64,000 nt of DNA, from positions 18,616,302 through 18,680,301 of the forward strand of contig CM028931.1 in the NCBI GenBank assembly GCA_016801845.1, read 5' to 3'. Every line of letters begins with the position of its first letter. Position 1 is the stretch's first letter. Made by a program: the position numbers and the translations under genes. Shown here piece after piece: positions 42,729-54,020 of the stretch. The DNA is from Polydactylus sextarius (taxonomy: Eukaryota > Chordata > Actinopteri > Polynemidae). The notes below the pieces were generated by a model that was not told the origin of the DNA, ran no database searches, and saw only the letters and a list, made by a program, of their open reading frames with translations.

Positions 42729-43255
42729 CTTTCACCAATAATGAAGCAGCAAACTTCCCATTGCTTCATAAAACATGACCACCTTATATAACTGATGGGT
42801 TTTGTTCTGTGATGCGTCCCACCTGCCAACAGATTGACTTCTTCTAGTGTTTGTCTCCTCCGTAGACGTTATTTTTGGCCTGTCTTCTCCTCCTCTGGCC
42901 GTCCTCCACCAGGGCCGAGGAAGCCTGGCACTCGCCTGGAGCTCGCAGCCAGTCCCGGGCAGCTGGGATCTGGGGGAGCTCCCTGCAGTTCTGCAGTGTG
43001 CTGGCAGCTCCCGTCTCTCTTAATTCTGCCTTTTTACTCACAGCCAGCTCCAGAATACAATACAGAGGAACCCTGTGCTGTGCTGCGAACACACACACAC
43101 ACACACACAGCGCACACACACATCCACACTTTTATAAGCCATTGAAAGAGACAAGACCAAAGGCGGAAAGAGGAGCAGACGCCTCTCAGATGCTGAGCTT
43201 GGCTTCATGTGCCACTTGGCACAGACGGTTGCACACAAGATAACTGTTGTTTATT
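42729..43255. other. CNE-like island
   Basis: Complex sequence with a (CA)10 tract at 43090-43110. Frames on both strands are open for 90-120 codons, but no domain is recognised. Confidence 0.4.
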
Positions 43256-43265
43256 GTTTATGGAC

Positions 43266-43388
43266 GGAGCCTCGGCCTCGCTCCTCATCAGAGCCTCGCT
43301 CCTCATCAGAGCCTCGCTCCTCATCAGAGCCTCGCTCCTCATCAGAGCCTCGCTCCTCATCAGAGCCTCGCTCCTCGCTCCTTGCTCC
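43266..43388. repeat. 18-bp minisatellite
   Basis: Six near-perfect copies of GCCTCGCTCCTCATCAGA, then degenerate ends. Because 18 is a multiple of 3, several frames stay open as PRSSSE or ASLLIR repeats. Confidence 0.95.
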
Positions 43389-44130
43389 TCGTCGCACCCG
43401 CTCCTCTGCAGCAGAGATACGGTACTAACATCTCACCGTATGTGACGTACACATGTTGGTTACTCTGTCAGAGGTGTTTGCTCAGCTGGAGACGACGTGA
43501 GGAGGAAGTCAACTTGTTCCTCTGAGGAATCAGTTACAGTGAAGTCGTTACAGCAGGTGAAAGACCTGATAAGACGTGTAGACACCAACTGTAACTTCTG
43601 TGTTGTGCATCTTCTGCAGCAACTTCCTCCTCAAAGTTCGTTGTGATCAAACTAAACTGACTTTAGGGACATTCAGTTAGATGCAATCTGCACCTTCACC
43701 ACTAGATGTCTCTGAATCCTTGAAGACACATCCTCCTCAGTCAGAGTCAGATCCAACAGGTGAAACTCAGAAACGCTCATGACTCAGGTGAGTTGTTTGC
43801 TCAGCTGGAGTTGGTTCAAAGAGGAAGTCGTCTTGTTCCTCTGATGAATCAGCGAAGTCGTTACAGCAGGTGACACCTGATAAAACCTGAAGATACGACC
43901 TGAAACGTCTGTTAATGTGGAGTAATAAAGTCAGTCTGGAGGATTAGAAGGATTAGTTCAAACAATCGTTTATCTTCCTCCACAAAGTCCGTCCTGGATC
44001 ATCCTGGATCGTCCTGGATCGTCCTGGATCGGTCAAACCAAACCCTGGAGTTTTAGAGACTTTTACTTGTTTGCAATCTGCAACTTGACCACTAGATGTC
44101 TCTGAATCTTTGAGTCAGATGGAGGAAACA
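43389..44130. repeat. Two-copy diverged tandem duplication (~320-390 bp)
   Basis: GTTTGCTCAGCTGGAG near 43478 and 43797. CTTGTTCCTCTGA.GAATCAG near 43512 and 43831. GAAGTCGTTACAGCAGGTGA near 43541 and 43854. GCAATCTGCA.CTT.ACCAC followed by TAGATGTCTCTGAATC near 43684 and 44072. A 12-bp TCCTGGATCGTC repeat (43992-44030) expanded inside copy two. Confidence 0.85.
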
Positions 44131-44309
44131 TATCTTTTTAGTGCTTCAGTAGTTGATATTGACACGTCCGTTCCTGGTGACGTGATGTCAGTGTGGTGAT
44201 CACAGATCACAGACCAGACGTTGTGTTGTGGAGAAAAACTTTGTGACTGTGGAGGATTTATTGGTGCCGTTTGAGCCTTTGATGGGTGTTAATTCAGACT
44301 AAAAATATC
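44131..44309. other. Unassigned non-coding DNA
   Basis: Nothing recognised. Confidence 0.35.
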
Positions 44310-45265
44310 TGGCGTTAAAACAGTAGGACATGAAATAAATACACAGCGTTTGTCCGGACTCCTCCCTGCAGCCGACGCCAACTCCACCAGTTTCTGAGCA
44401 GCTCGAACCAACAGAGAGAGACATTCCTTCCTAATGGTGCATGAAAGTAATGATTCACAACCGTGTTGTTGTTTCTTTTCCACATTACCTCCTCGCTGCA
44501 CCTAAAGAAAGAAAAGGCTCCTCCTCAGATCTGTGATGGAGGAAGAAGAGGCGGCGGCCAGCGGGGTCGCAGCCCGGCGGGGTCGCAGCCTCGCGGACGC
44601 AGAGCGTCACAGCAAACAGGCGTAATAGGCAGAGAGCAGAAAGAGAGTTGGACTGCGTTCTTGTAAATAATTGCATTCATTGTTCGTCGCCACTGTTGGT
44701 TATGGTCACAAGCTGTTTGGTAGGCCCCTGTCTGTCTGGTGCTCCCCATGAGCCCTGTGTCAGCCCCTATGCCCCCAAGGGGAGCAGCTTGTGCCAGGGG
44801 GTGAGGATGCCAGCTCCCTGACCCGGTGGCCCCCGCGTCTGACGTGCCCACGCCAGGAGCAAACGGTCCCCGGGCCAGCTCGGAGACTCAGGGCGTGCTG
44901 AGCGCATGCTGCTCCGCTGTTAAATAAAGCTGGTTCAGAGAGCACATTCCTGCCCCCGGCCCGGCCGAGGAATAGCCGTCTCTCTCTCTGCTCGTCGTGT
45001 CAAAGCGGCAGATTGTTTCGTTTTATTGCTTCGCCTTTATCTGGGGCTGACTGGGCTGCGATCTGATTGGATGCAGCGTGTTATTAGCCTCTGTTGTTGG
45101 CTGTGGGAACAGCAGATGGCCTATTTGGACCAGATTACCTGTTCTCCTTATCTTAAGTGAAGAATTCATTCCAAGTGCTCAGATGTTTTAGGGAAAGCTG
45201 CTTGTCCACATTATGAATGTTGAGCTTATCTGGAAGTTAACACCCACTTATACTGTAAATCTGTT
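44310..45265. other. CNE-like island (strongest candidate)
   Basis: Nearly 1 kb of complex sequence. The part 44990-45250 is the most CNE-like in the window. It has two CTTATCT (GATA-type) sites, GCAGATGGCC (E-box), ACCTGTT, and AT-rich homeodomain-type strings, with no simple repeats. Tandem GCGGGGTCGCAGCC copies occur near 44559-44590. No coding evidence. Confidence 0.45.
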
Positions 45266-46200
45266 AGCGCCGGCCTCCCGTGTTGGCTCGGCTGCAGGAG
45301 AAGTCCCGAGCGTTGCAGAAACAGAAACGAGCGTGGGAGCGGTCGCCGCCTGTAACGACTGAACCTCGGTGACACCGTGAGACGTCTGGTGTCTCCTCAG
45401 AAATACCACAGGACGTGAGAGGCTGCGTTTTCACGTACGACCTCCACTGATGTTGTGGCGTTAATGTCGTCTGATAATCTGACGTCACCGCGTCGGACAC
45501 AAACCGTTTCCACATGTTCACGTGTTCATACATTCGTCCTCGTTAACTTCCAGTCAAACCAGTAACCACTTTTGGTTCTAATATGTTTGTTTCTGTTTGG
45601 TTTCATATTGTATACATTATCCTGCTGAGTGCTCGCATCTGTGCTGCATTCCTGCAAAGAAAGAAAGAAAGTTTCTAAAGCCGGCAGCTGAAATTTGATC
45701 CGATGCCTCTGGATTTAATGGACGAGTCCGCGAGGACACGTCGTCTGTAGGTGGGGGATGTTTGATCACAGACGTGAAGGAACAAAAACTCAGGTAGAGC
45801 CACAGTTTTGTTTTTTTTTAGACTGAAAGTATGAAACAAAAACCCGCCCACGCTTGTTCACAACTGATCCCTAAAGATGTGAAACTGTGTCAGCGTTTAT
45901 CCTACTCGGTTTCTTTGTTGCAATTAATTGTTTGGTGTTTTTTTGCGTCAGACGATTTTGTCACTAACGTCTCTGGGAAGTGTTGAGTTGTGGCGACGAC
46001 AAAAACAAAAACAGATGCAGAAATACTGAAAAAGTCCACGACGTCGTCTGGTTCAGATGAAGCAGAAAACGGTTCATCACCGTCGCCGTCGTCGTCGTCT
46101 GATGGAGGAACACGAGCGTCGTCTTCTCCCAGCAGCAGGAAAACGTCGGAGCAGCACATGGTTAAAATTTCTACGCTTTTTCTCGACTTCCTTCCTCTCA
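45266..46200. other. Unassigned non-coding DNA with short CNE-like part
   Basis: 45590-45730 is complex and includes an AAAG run (45657-45672). A CGTCGCCGTCGTCG repeat is at 46079-46100. Frames lack domains. Confidence 0.35.
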
Positions 46201-46404
46201 ATGCGTAATCTCGTTCCTCCCTTTCACATCCGCGAGCTCCGGCGTTCCAAGTGGAACCAGAAAATCAATCTGCAGGCGTACACGTTGTCAAACAATGATC
46301 CGACCCCGGCCTACCCCGTCCGTGGGGCCAGACCCTGATTGAGTCAAGATCTGGTCTGGGCTGTAAAATACGGTCTCAATTACTTTAGTGTGTTCTCCCA
46401 CAAA
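46201..46404. other. Short CNE-like island
   Basis: Complex sequence (for example GCGTTCCAAGTGGAACCAGA) followed by a (CA)n tract. Confidence 0.3.
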
Positions 46405-46428
46405 CACACACACACACACACACACACG
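46405..46428. repeat. (CA)n microsatellite
   Basis: About 12 CA units. Confidence 0.95.
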
Positions 46429-46985
46429 CATCGTGGCTTCAGCAGTTAAATGAAAGTCAGATCAGGATGGTACAGCTCGAGTGGCGTGGTCGTCATATGT
46501 GAGTGTGATGTGGGAACCGTTAGCGGCGGCGGCGGCGGACGCTTCAACAAATAAGAGCTCCTCTGTGTCTTGGAGTCGATGGCTCCGCCGCCTCATTACC
46601 AGTCTGAAGTGCGGTTTACTGGAGATGACATCAATGACAAACACGACGCTCTGGTTTCCTCTTCAGGGATGGAAACTTCAACAACTTTTCCATTCATCCC
46701 TCACGGACCGAGACAGAGAAGAGCTGAGACTGGTTTCACCTGACGAGTCTGAGAATCATCACTTCTCTGTCTGATAGAAACCTGACGAAGCCACAGAGGA
46801 AAGTGACAGAGACCCGGTCCTGAGACCCGGTCCAGATGAAAGCCTCTGTTCGCCCTGAAGGTCAATTTATCTGCAGAGACATGTTGTTCCTTTTCTACCA
46901 AATAAACCAACTAGTTTGTTACGGTTAAGGAGCAAACTGAAGAATAAACGTTTAACTTTGTTGGATTTATCCATCGTTAGTCTTT
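46429..46985. other. Unassigned non-coding DNA
   Basis: A short (GGC)n run lies at 46523-46540. No gene supported. Confidence 0.4.
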
Positions 46986-47445
46986 CAGGAGGTGAAATTC
47001 ACGGTTCAGGGATGTTTCATATTTCTCTTTGGATCAATGTGTAAAAACACTGACACTTAAATTTCCTCTGACGTCTCATCACACGTCTTTAGCTTGTGCT
47101 ACATGCTACGCTAACGTCACATTAGCTCAGTGTTAGCGTGAGGGTTGAAACTTGGTCTGATGGAACAAAAGGTGCAGGTGGAAACATTTTGAGGTTTTGT
47201 TTGTGCAACTTTTTGCTTTTGTGCAGAAGATGTTAATTAAGACGTTGAGTAGAAGAGAAATGTGCATTGAGAAGCTGTAGCTTCAGGGATGTTTCAGGTT
47301 TGTCTTTTGGCTCAAGATGTAAATATATTGACCTTCTGACGTCTCAACGCATCTACGAAGCATCTTTACGTCATTTCGTTCATGCAACTTTTCACTTTTT
47401 TGCAGAAGATGTCGATAAAGTTGTAACTTTAGGATACAGCTTCAT
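46986..47445. repeat. Two-copy diverged duplication
   Basis: TTCAGGGATGTTTCA near 47004 and 47282, each followed by CTTT.G.TCAA..TGTAAA and CTGACGTCTCA. TGCAACTTTT and TGCAGAAGATGT occur near 47204-47230 and 47384-47410. Offsets differ (about 278 and 180), so an indel separates the halves. Confidence 0.65.
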
Positions 47446-48100
47446 CTTTCCTCCGTCAACCTGAAGTGAAACGACATGTAACCGCTGAGGTTCGATCCCC
47501 GAGTCGCTCCACTGCTGCACCGAGTCGTCTTATGCAACCTGCTCCAGTGTTCAAAGGCTGCTGAGTGCCCTCTCCTGCTCGGTGAGGCTCAGCGAGAGTT
47601 TATCAAGTGTAGGGTGGGTCGGCGTGACGCCGGAGGACTTTGGATGCGTGTGTGTTAGATGTTTCCGACCGCTGTTTGCATATGATTACATATGTGCAGC
47701 GGTGCGTCGACGTGCGGTGTTTTCCTCTTGTTTTCTCTGTCGGGGACTTTGTCCTCTGGAAGGTGTGCCAGCCGGTCAGCTGAGAAAACTGGGACAAAGA
47801 CCAGAAAACAAGGAGAAAGCGTGAGAGAAAGAGGCCAGGGCAGAAAAAGTGGCGCCGCCGAGCGAAGCCCCAAGCTTTGAACCTCCGTCCAGATGTTTGT
47901 GCATTGCAAATATTGCGAACGTAACGCTGCGGGTAGAGGACCGGTCCGGGGCGGAGGTAACCACAGGTGTCTGCTGTAACGAAGCCACGGGGACACACGG
48001 GGGGCGGCCGACCCGTTTGATCCAGATTATCGATGATATAAAAGGATCAGACGGCAGCTTCCGCCCACGCTGAGACAAACTGATGACGGCGAAGAACAAA
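47446..48100. other. CNE-like island
   Basis: Complex sequence with overlapping open frames on both strands (110-130 codons, no domain). A B-box-like AGGTTCGATCCCCG at 47488-47501, followed by TCGCTCCACTGCTGCACCG, resembles a decayed fish SINE-type repeat, but no intact tRNA-like head is present. Confidence 0.35.
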
Positions 48101-48700
48101 CAGATCGACCTGAACGTTGAACTCATGAATTACGGGTCTATCAGCAGCTGTTCACGATGACCTTACCCCGCAAAAATCAATCAGCACACACACACACACG
48201 GCCGGGTGTGTGTTGTGTACAGTTGATGTGATGCAGGAAACACAGATCTTTCCAGAAAGTCTTTTCATTGACATCACATCTGTTTTTTCCACTAAGTCAA
48301 GTTGATCACGTGGTGTGTTTGGCGCGAACCCGGTGGAAACACACACACTTTTAATGATTGATTGAAAGGTGTCGTTGAACTTGTTAACCTCTTGTTTCCG
48401 TCCACTCGAACCCAACGATGGATGGATCGATCGATTGTGCTCCGTGTTAACGTGTAGTAAAGGTTGTGGAGGGTTTATCTCCTCGTTGCTTCGTGTATCT
48501 GCGGCGTTGATAAGACGAACGTCTTCTGAGAGATACCGAGCTTTAAAGTCCCGTCACACAAACACACGGCTGCCTTTGATGTTTTTATGTCGCTTTCACA
48601 AGCCAAGGACGGACGGAGACACAGACACAGACACAGTGTTGTATTGAAACATTACTTCCCAAGAAAAAACTGATAATGTGACAGATGAAACAAAAGATGA
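48101..48700. other. Unassigned non-coding DNA
   Basis: A short (CA)n lies at 48185-48199. No gene supported. Confidence 0.4.
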
Positions 48701-48706
48701 ATTGAT

Positions 48707-49018
48707 ATGGATCAGATCTGGATCTGGATCTGATCTGGATCTGGATCTGATCTGGATCAGATCTGGATCTGGATCTGGATCAGATCTGGATCTGGATCTG
48801 ATCTGGATCTGGATCTGATCTGGATCAGATCTGGATCTGGATCTGGATCTGGATCAGATCTGGATCTGGATCTGGATCTGATCTGGATCAGATCTGGATC
48901 TGGATCAGATCTGGATCAGATCTGGATCTGGATCTGGATCTGGATCTGGATCAGATCTGGATCAGATCTGGATCAGGATCTGGATCTGGATCTGGATCTG
49001 GATCTGGATCTGGATCTC
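48707..49018. repeat. GGATCT/GATCAGATCT hexamer array
   Basis: About 310 bp of GGATCT and GGATCAGATCT units, with a GATC every six to eight bases. Alternating GGATCT and GATCAGATC makes many small palindromes (AGATCT, TGATCA-type). Confidence 0.95.
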
Positions 49019-49429
49019 CGTCCTCACACTGTCTCCTGCAGCTTTAAAGAAACATTTTCACTTTTATTTAAAAACCAAACCTCAGATGTTTATTGGTTTT
49101 AAATGTAGTTCAGCAGCTGAGCCCAGATGCATTGTGGGTAGGAGGAGATGACCTCATCGTCTGTGCTCAGGAGGTCCTTGACATACGTCGGCCCCGACGG
49201 CATGATGGGAGATTAACATGGCGTGTTTCCTTCCTCCTGTGATATCAGATATTGATTCCAGTGATTAGTTTTATAACGTTACAGTAAAGGAAACTGACCC
49301 CGTCGAGCCTCCACAGCAGCCATGTTGGATCTGATGTAGATGCAGTAAAAACTGTTTGTCTCCTTTCAACTTGAGTCACATTTGTCTGGTTTTCTGCCTC
49401 AGATCAACACCTTGATGTTTGTTTTTCAG
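49019..49429. other. Unassigned non-coding DNA
   Basis: Nothing recognised. Confidence 0.4.
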
Positions 49430-50216
49430 TCCTCTTCCTCATTGTCTACTCTTCCTCTACTCTTCCTCTTCCTCTACTCTTCCTCATCCTCATCCTCTAC
49501 TCTTCCTCTTCCTCTACTCTTCCTCATCCTCTACTCTTCCTCATCCTCATCCTCTACTCTTCCTCTTCCTCATCCTCATCCTCTACTCTTCCTCATGCTC
49601 ATCCTCTACTCATCCTCTTCCTCTACTCTTCCTCATCCTGAACTCTTCCTCATTGTCTACTCTTCCTCTTCCTCATCATCTTCCTCTACTCTTCCTCATC
49701 CTCCTCCTCTTCCTCATCCTCATCCTCATCCTCATCCTCATCCTCTACTCTTCCTCTTCCTCATCCTCATCATCTTCCTCTACTCTTCCTCTTCCTCATC
49801 CTCTACTCTTCCTCATCCTCTACTCTTCCTCATCCTCTTCCTCATCCTCTACTCTTCCTCATCCTCTCTCTCATCCTCATCCTCTTCCTCATCCTCTACT
49901 CTTCCTCTACTCTTCCTCATCCTCATCCTCTACTCTTCCTCATCCTCATCCTCTACTCTTCCTCTTCCTCTTCCTCATCCTCTACTCTTCCTCTTCCTCA
50001 TCCTCTACTCTTCCTCTTCCTCATCCTCTATTCTTCCTCTTCCTCTTCCTCATCCTCTACTCTTCCTCTTCCTCATCCTCTACTCTTCCTCATCCTCTAC
50101 TCTTCCTCATCCTCATCCTCATCCTCTACTCTTCCTCATCCTCATCCTCTACTCTTCCTCATCCTCATCCTCTACTCTTCCTCTTCCTCATCCTCTACTC
50201 TTCCTCTTCCTCAGAT
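49430..50216. repeat. Pyrimidine-rich TCTTCCTCATCC minisatellite
   Basis: About 790 bp of TCCTCA, TCCTCT and ACTCTTCC hexamer modules, with almost no G on the + strand. Two frames stay open for 270-290 codons (SSSSSTLPLP), because the modules are multiples of three. The absence of any non-repeat domain argues against a gene. Confidence 0.95.
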
Positions 50217-50679
50217 GCTCCTCAGAGATGGTGACTTATACGTGGACGTGACCCGTGCGGGGGATTTTCTCATCTTGTATATTTTATATGAATTTTTTGG
50301 TGGTAACTTCCCCTTTTTGTGCCGTTTGTGTTTGTGGCAGCAACAGAAACAACAGCGGGCGTCTCCGTGGTCTTGATAAGGTTGTTTCCTCTCAGACTGG
50401 ATGTATGTGGATGGAACCACACCCTGTATCTCTTCTCGCTCTTGGTTTCTTTTCTCATTATAAGTTTAGTTTGATATTTGATTTAGTTGAATCTCATAAA
50501 TTCCCTTCGCTCCATCATGCATAGACAATCTGAACGTTGAGTAATTTCATCCAGAATAAATCATCTTATAAATTTCCCCTCCTACTTTTGTTTTTGCGTT
50601 TAAGCATCTGTGGTTGATAAAACTGAGAGTTTGAAGGATGAACGATGTAAAGTGGAGACGTCTTTTAAACTTTAAAGGC

Positions 50680-50680
<1 letters not shown>
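50217..50680. other. Weakly CNE-like DNA
   Basis: AT-leaning complex sequence without repeats. No open frame has support. Confidence 0.3.

Positions 50681-50754
<74 letters not shown>
50681..50754. repeat. (GT)37 microsatellite
   Basis: Uninterrupted 74-bp GT run. Confidence 0.98.
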
Positions 50755-50755
<1 letters not shown>

Positions 50756-51045
50756 CATGAAAGTAAAGAACAGTCATTTAAAGTGGAAACAAGCGGTGGG
50801 AAAGATGCAGCTTGTGTGTTCAAGACCGACGTGTTTCTAGATGTTTGGTTCATTTGCAGAAAATGATTAAACGGACGGAGAGAGGCGGCGCTGCGTCGTG
50901 TCTGTGCTGCTGGTGTGACTGACAGAGGAGCAGCTGTTTCCTGCAGGAGGAGGAGGAGGAGGAAGAGGAGGAGGAGGCTGCACCGCTGCACTTGTGCCTG
51001 TCCAGCTGCTGCTCGTCTTCTTCTTCTGAACATTTAGTGGCTGCT
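50755..51045. other. Unassigned DNA with GGA run
   Basis: An AGGAGGAGG tract lies at 50946-50977. Confidence 0.4.
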
Positions 51046-51063
51046 GCTCACAGAGGGCGCTAG
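51046..51063 (+). promoter_or_regulatory. Candidate CTCF site
   Basis: GCTCACAGAGGGCGCTAG contains CACAGAGGGCGCTA, close to the extended CTCF consensus on the + strand. Confidence 0.45.
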
Positions 51064-52502
51064 TCAGACACAAATGTGCATTGACTTTTATATCTTCTAA
51101 AGTTACATTCAGGAGCTTAGCACCGTCCTGATGCGTTAAAGCTGCAAAACGTCACCAGACGTCAACGTCAGGAGACTCGAGTTTGTGTAAAATGATTCGA
51201 TTTGATGACGGTGCAGAAAAAGAGCGAGAGCTGTCGCCGTCGTTTCACATCCTCCAGCGACAGAAGAAACATCCTGTGTGCTGCCGGTTAACGGAGGAGA
51301 CCAGCGATGGTCTCGAGTCCGTCACCTCCAGCTGACACCAGCGTCGCAGGAAGTTACAGGATCTGGCCCAGCCCTTCTGATTCTGACTCAGCTCTCGAGC
51401 TGCTCGTCTCAAAATGAAATTGAAAGCAACAAAGTGGAAACATTTTTAAAACCTCATCTCAGAGATAAAGTTTATCACCTTTTGCATACGAGACCGTCTG
51501 TGTCTCTGCAGCTGTGACCAAACTCGTCTGTTAATCGGTGACGTCGCTTCCGTTGTCTCGTGTTTCGACCACGTTAACACGTCTCAAACCAGACGATCAG
51601 CGACCGGTCACATGAGAATCTGTCTGCTGCAGGTTTTCAATCACACGGTGATGGAGGAGACGTTTAGACGTGACCTGAGGGTCAGAAACGTCCTCGTCCG
51701 TGTGGGCGGAGCCAGCTTCAGACTGACGTTAGCGACGAGAAACGATTCGGTTTAAAGTTGATTTGTAGCCAAACGCTGCTGCTTCTGAAACATCTCGTCT
51801 TCGATCGGACAAACTCGACATGAACTCAGAGTTTAGAGGAAACAAATGTTTCTAACTTAGTTTGTTTCATTTAGTTTGTGTTTGAAGATTAAATGTAGCT
51901 TGTAGCTTTGGTAGTTTCTTATTTTGACTTGTTTGATGCTGCAGATCCATTTCAGTTTGTACCTGAAACTGTGGAAGATAAAACATCTGGAGGATAAAGA
52001 TTGGACAGTTTGGTTTGTTGGTTCTTTGGGTTCTGGTTATGTTCTGGACATTTGCTCAGATTCATTTAGTTTGTTATGTTTTCCTCCACTAGTTTGTGCT
52101 GAATATGAACCAGGAAGTGGATGTGAAGTGACCATTAACTCCTGGTTCATGTCTTCTTCTTCTTCCTGGTGTGACGAGGATTAAAATGTGCGTCGGTTCC
52201 CAGCAGACCTTCACCTCCAGGTGCCTCCGACTCCTCACCGCCCTCTCGCTCTTATTTGCCTACACAGATGTCGACGCTTCCACCTTCTGCTTCAAAACGC
52301 CGTCAGTTCTGCAAAATAAATCCTCTGAAGCAAAGAAAAACACAGCGACACATTTGACTGGTGTGGTTTGTGTTCACGCTGCTGCTGCTGCTGTCGTTGT
52401 CCATCTGACGGCGCAGCTCGTCACATCTTCACCCAACATCTGGCTTCATGTTTGCTTGTTGTGTTTTGCAGAGTCATGCTTAAAGAGTTTGATTTGCATA
52501 AA
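51064..52502. other. Unassigned non-coding DNA
   Basis: No supported gene. Short frames at 51924-52184 and 52171-52647 overlap a GGA repeat and lack domains. Confidence 0.4.
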
Positions 52503-52544
52503 GAGGAGGAGGAGGAGGAGGAGGAGGAGGAGGAGGAGGAGGAG
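52503..52544. repeat. (GGA)14 microsatellite
   Basis: Uninterrupted GGA run. Confidence 0.95.
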
Positions 52545-52670
52545 TGGTGGTGATGTAGAGATGAAGACGATGAAGACGATTAAAGACAAAGACGTCAGTC
52601 ACGTTTTTTTTTTCTCCTCCTTCTGCAGCCGACGGACCTTGATCTGATCACACTGACTCTACTGTGTCAT

Positions 52671-52722
<52 letters not shown>

Positions 52723-52864
52723 TTGTGGACAAACCATGACTCAGCACAAACACACAGAGAGAAGTCTAGAGATGCTACCATCAACCTGGACAGAGGTTTA
52801 TTAACATTATAAAACATCTGTTTATTATTATCATTTATTAACTTATTGATTATTTGTTTGATTG

Positions 52865-52878
52865 GTTGCTATGGTAAC
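52865..52878. promoter_or_regulatory. Candidate RFX X-box, copy 1
   Basis: GTTGCTATGGTAAC fits the palindromic RFX consensus GTNRCC(ATR)GYAAC-type sites. Identical to the site at 53166. Confidence 0.45.
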
Positions 52879-52959
52879 TAAAGATTTGTTTGTTGTGAAT
52901 CTGAATCATTGCTTAATAATTAAAACAGATTCTTTTATAAAAAGGAACATTCACATGAA

Positions 52960-52998
<39 letters not shown>

Positions 52999-53020
52999 CA
53001 TGACTCAGCACAAACACACT

Positions 53021-53057
<37 letters not shown>

Positions 53058-53165
53058 AGAGACCAGAGCCTCTACGATCAGCCTGTTAACGTTACGCTCT
53101 GTCATATAAAATCAATAATTAATAATAGAAATAAATCAATCATCAATCATTTATTGGTTTGATCG

Positions 53166-53179
53166 GTTGCTATGGTAAC
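53166..53179. promoter_or_regulatory. Candidate RFX X-box, copy 2
   Basis: Identical 14-mer GTTGCTATGGTAAC in the second duplicate, within a 16-bp conserved core, while flanks have diverged. Confidence 0.45.
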
Positions 53180-53308
53180 TAAAGATCTGTTTGTCTCGTT
53201 TGACGCCGAACCTGATTCGTTTCTTCAGAAATAAACTTCATGTAAAATATTTCACAGCCTCAAACATTCACATGCATCATGTGACGTGTGTGTGCTGCAG
53301 CCACAGCG

Positions 53309-53311
<3 letters not shown>

Positions 53312-53366
<55 letters not shown>
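53312..53366. repeat. (GT)27 microsatellite
   Basis: Uninterrupted GT run. A further interrupted GTGTGTCC tract is at 53539-53589. Confidence 0.97.
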
Positions 53367-53367
<1 letters not shown>

Positions 53368-53589
53368 CACTTGCAGTTCCTGTTGGGGAGGTCCACTGGT
53401 CCTGGCAAACAGTGTCTGGTCTTATCTCTTGTGTTTTATGTTCCTAGCGAGTCGAGGGCACAAGCAGCTCTTTGTGGCCAAGAGGTGGCTGGTCTGGCTC
53501 CAGACCGACCCGTGCAGCTGTTCACCCCTGTTGGACATGTCCGTGTGTGTGTGTCCGTGTGTGTGTGTGTGTGTGTCCGTGTGTGTGTG

Positions 53590-54020
53590 GTTAGTTCATA
53601 TGAAGGTGTGCATGTCCGTCGTGTGAACGTAGACGCCGGTGAAGCTTCGACTCGTCGTGTGATGTGATCTTCCTCCAGCTTCGGTCTGGTGTCTCTGATG
53701 TTTCGTTGGTTTCATTCCAGTATGAACTGGTAGAGAAACTGGAGTCACCAGCTCAAAGACACGTGCTGCGCTGGCAGTCGAGTGTGTAGAGGCCAAGACA
53801 AGAATGTGGCCTCTGGTTATTCAGTGTGTAAAAGCTTTTTTTGGGGCATTAATGATATTTGGAGGCTGAGAAAAGTCTCAGGCTGCAGACGCGTGATGGT
53901 GAACGTTGTTTTCTCTTTTTGGTGAATAAACAGTTCACCGGAGGTCACGTTGTGCAGTAAACCAGTTGTCCCACATGTTTGGCAGCGTCAGTTTGAGGTG
54001 TGGTGGAGGAGCGAGAGGAA
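53590..54020. other. Unassigned non-coding DNA
   Basis: Nothing recognised. Confidence 0.4.

Larger units (their letters stand above)
52670..53305. repeat. Two-copy tandem duplication carrying X-boxes and GT tracts
   Basis: Each copy runs: (GT)n, then CATGACTCAGCACAAACACA (52736 and 53000 regions), an AT-rich middle, GGTTGCTATGGTAACTAAAG (52864 and 53165), and ACATTCACATG.ATC leading to the next GT tract. GT tracts are at 52672-52719, 52962-52995 and 53312-53366, with (CA)n at 53023-53054. The X-box stretch is the best conserved part of the unit. Confidence 0.85.

Noticed and set aside
42313..42829. Frames of 140-166 codons in four registers (poly-Pro, -Ser, -Gly, -Glu)
   Set aside because: Direct products of the GGA array.
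47488..47501. B-box-like AGGTTCGATCCCCG
   Set aside because: The expected T-stem does not pair and there is no tRNA-like head. At most a decayed SINE fragment.
49382..50251. Plus-strand frames of 289 and 271 codons (Ser/Leu/Pro-rich)
   Set aside because: They are translations of a pyrimidine-rich hexamer-module repeat. Two frames are open at once, and neither has a domain or splice context.
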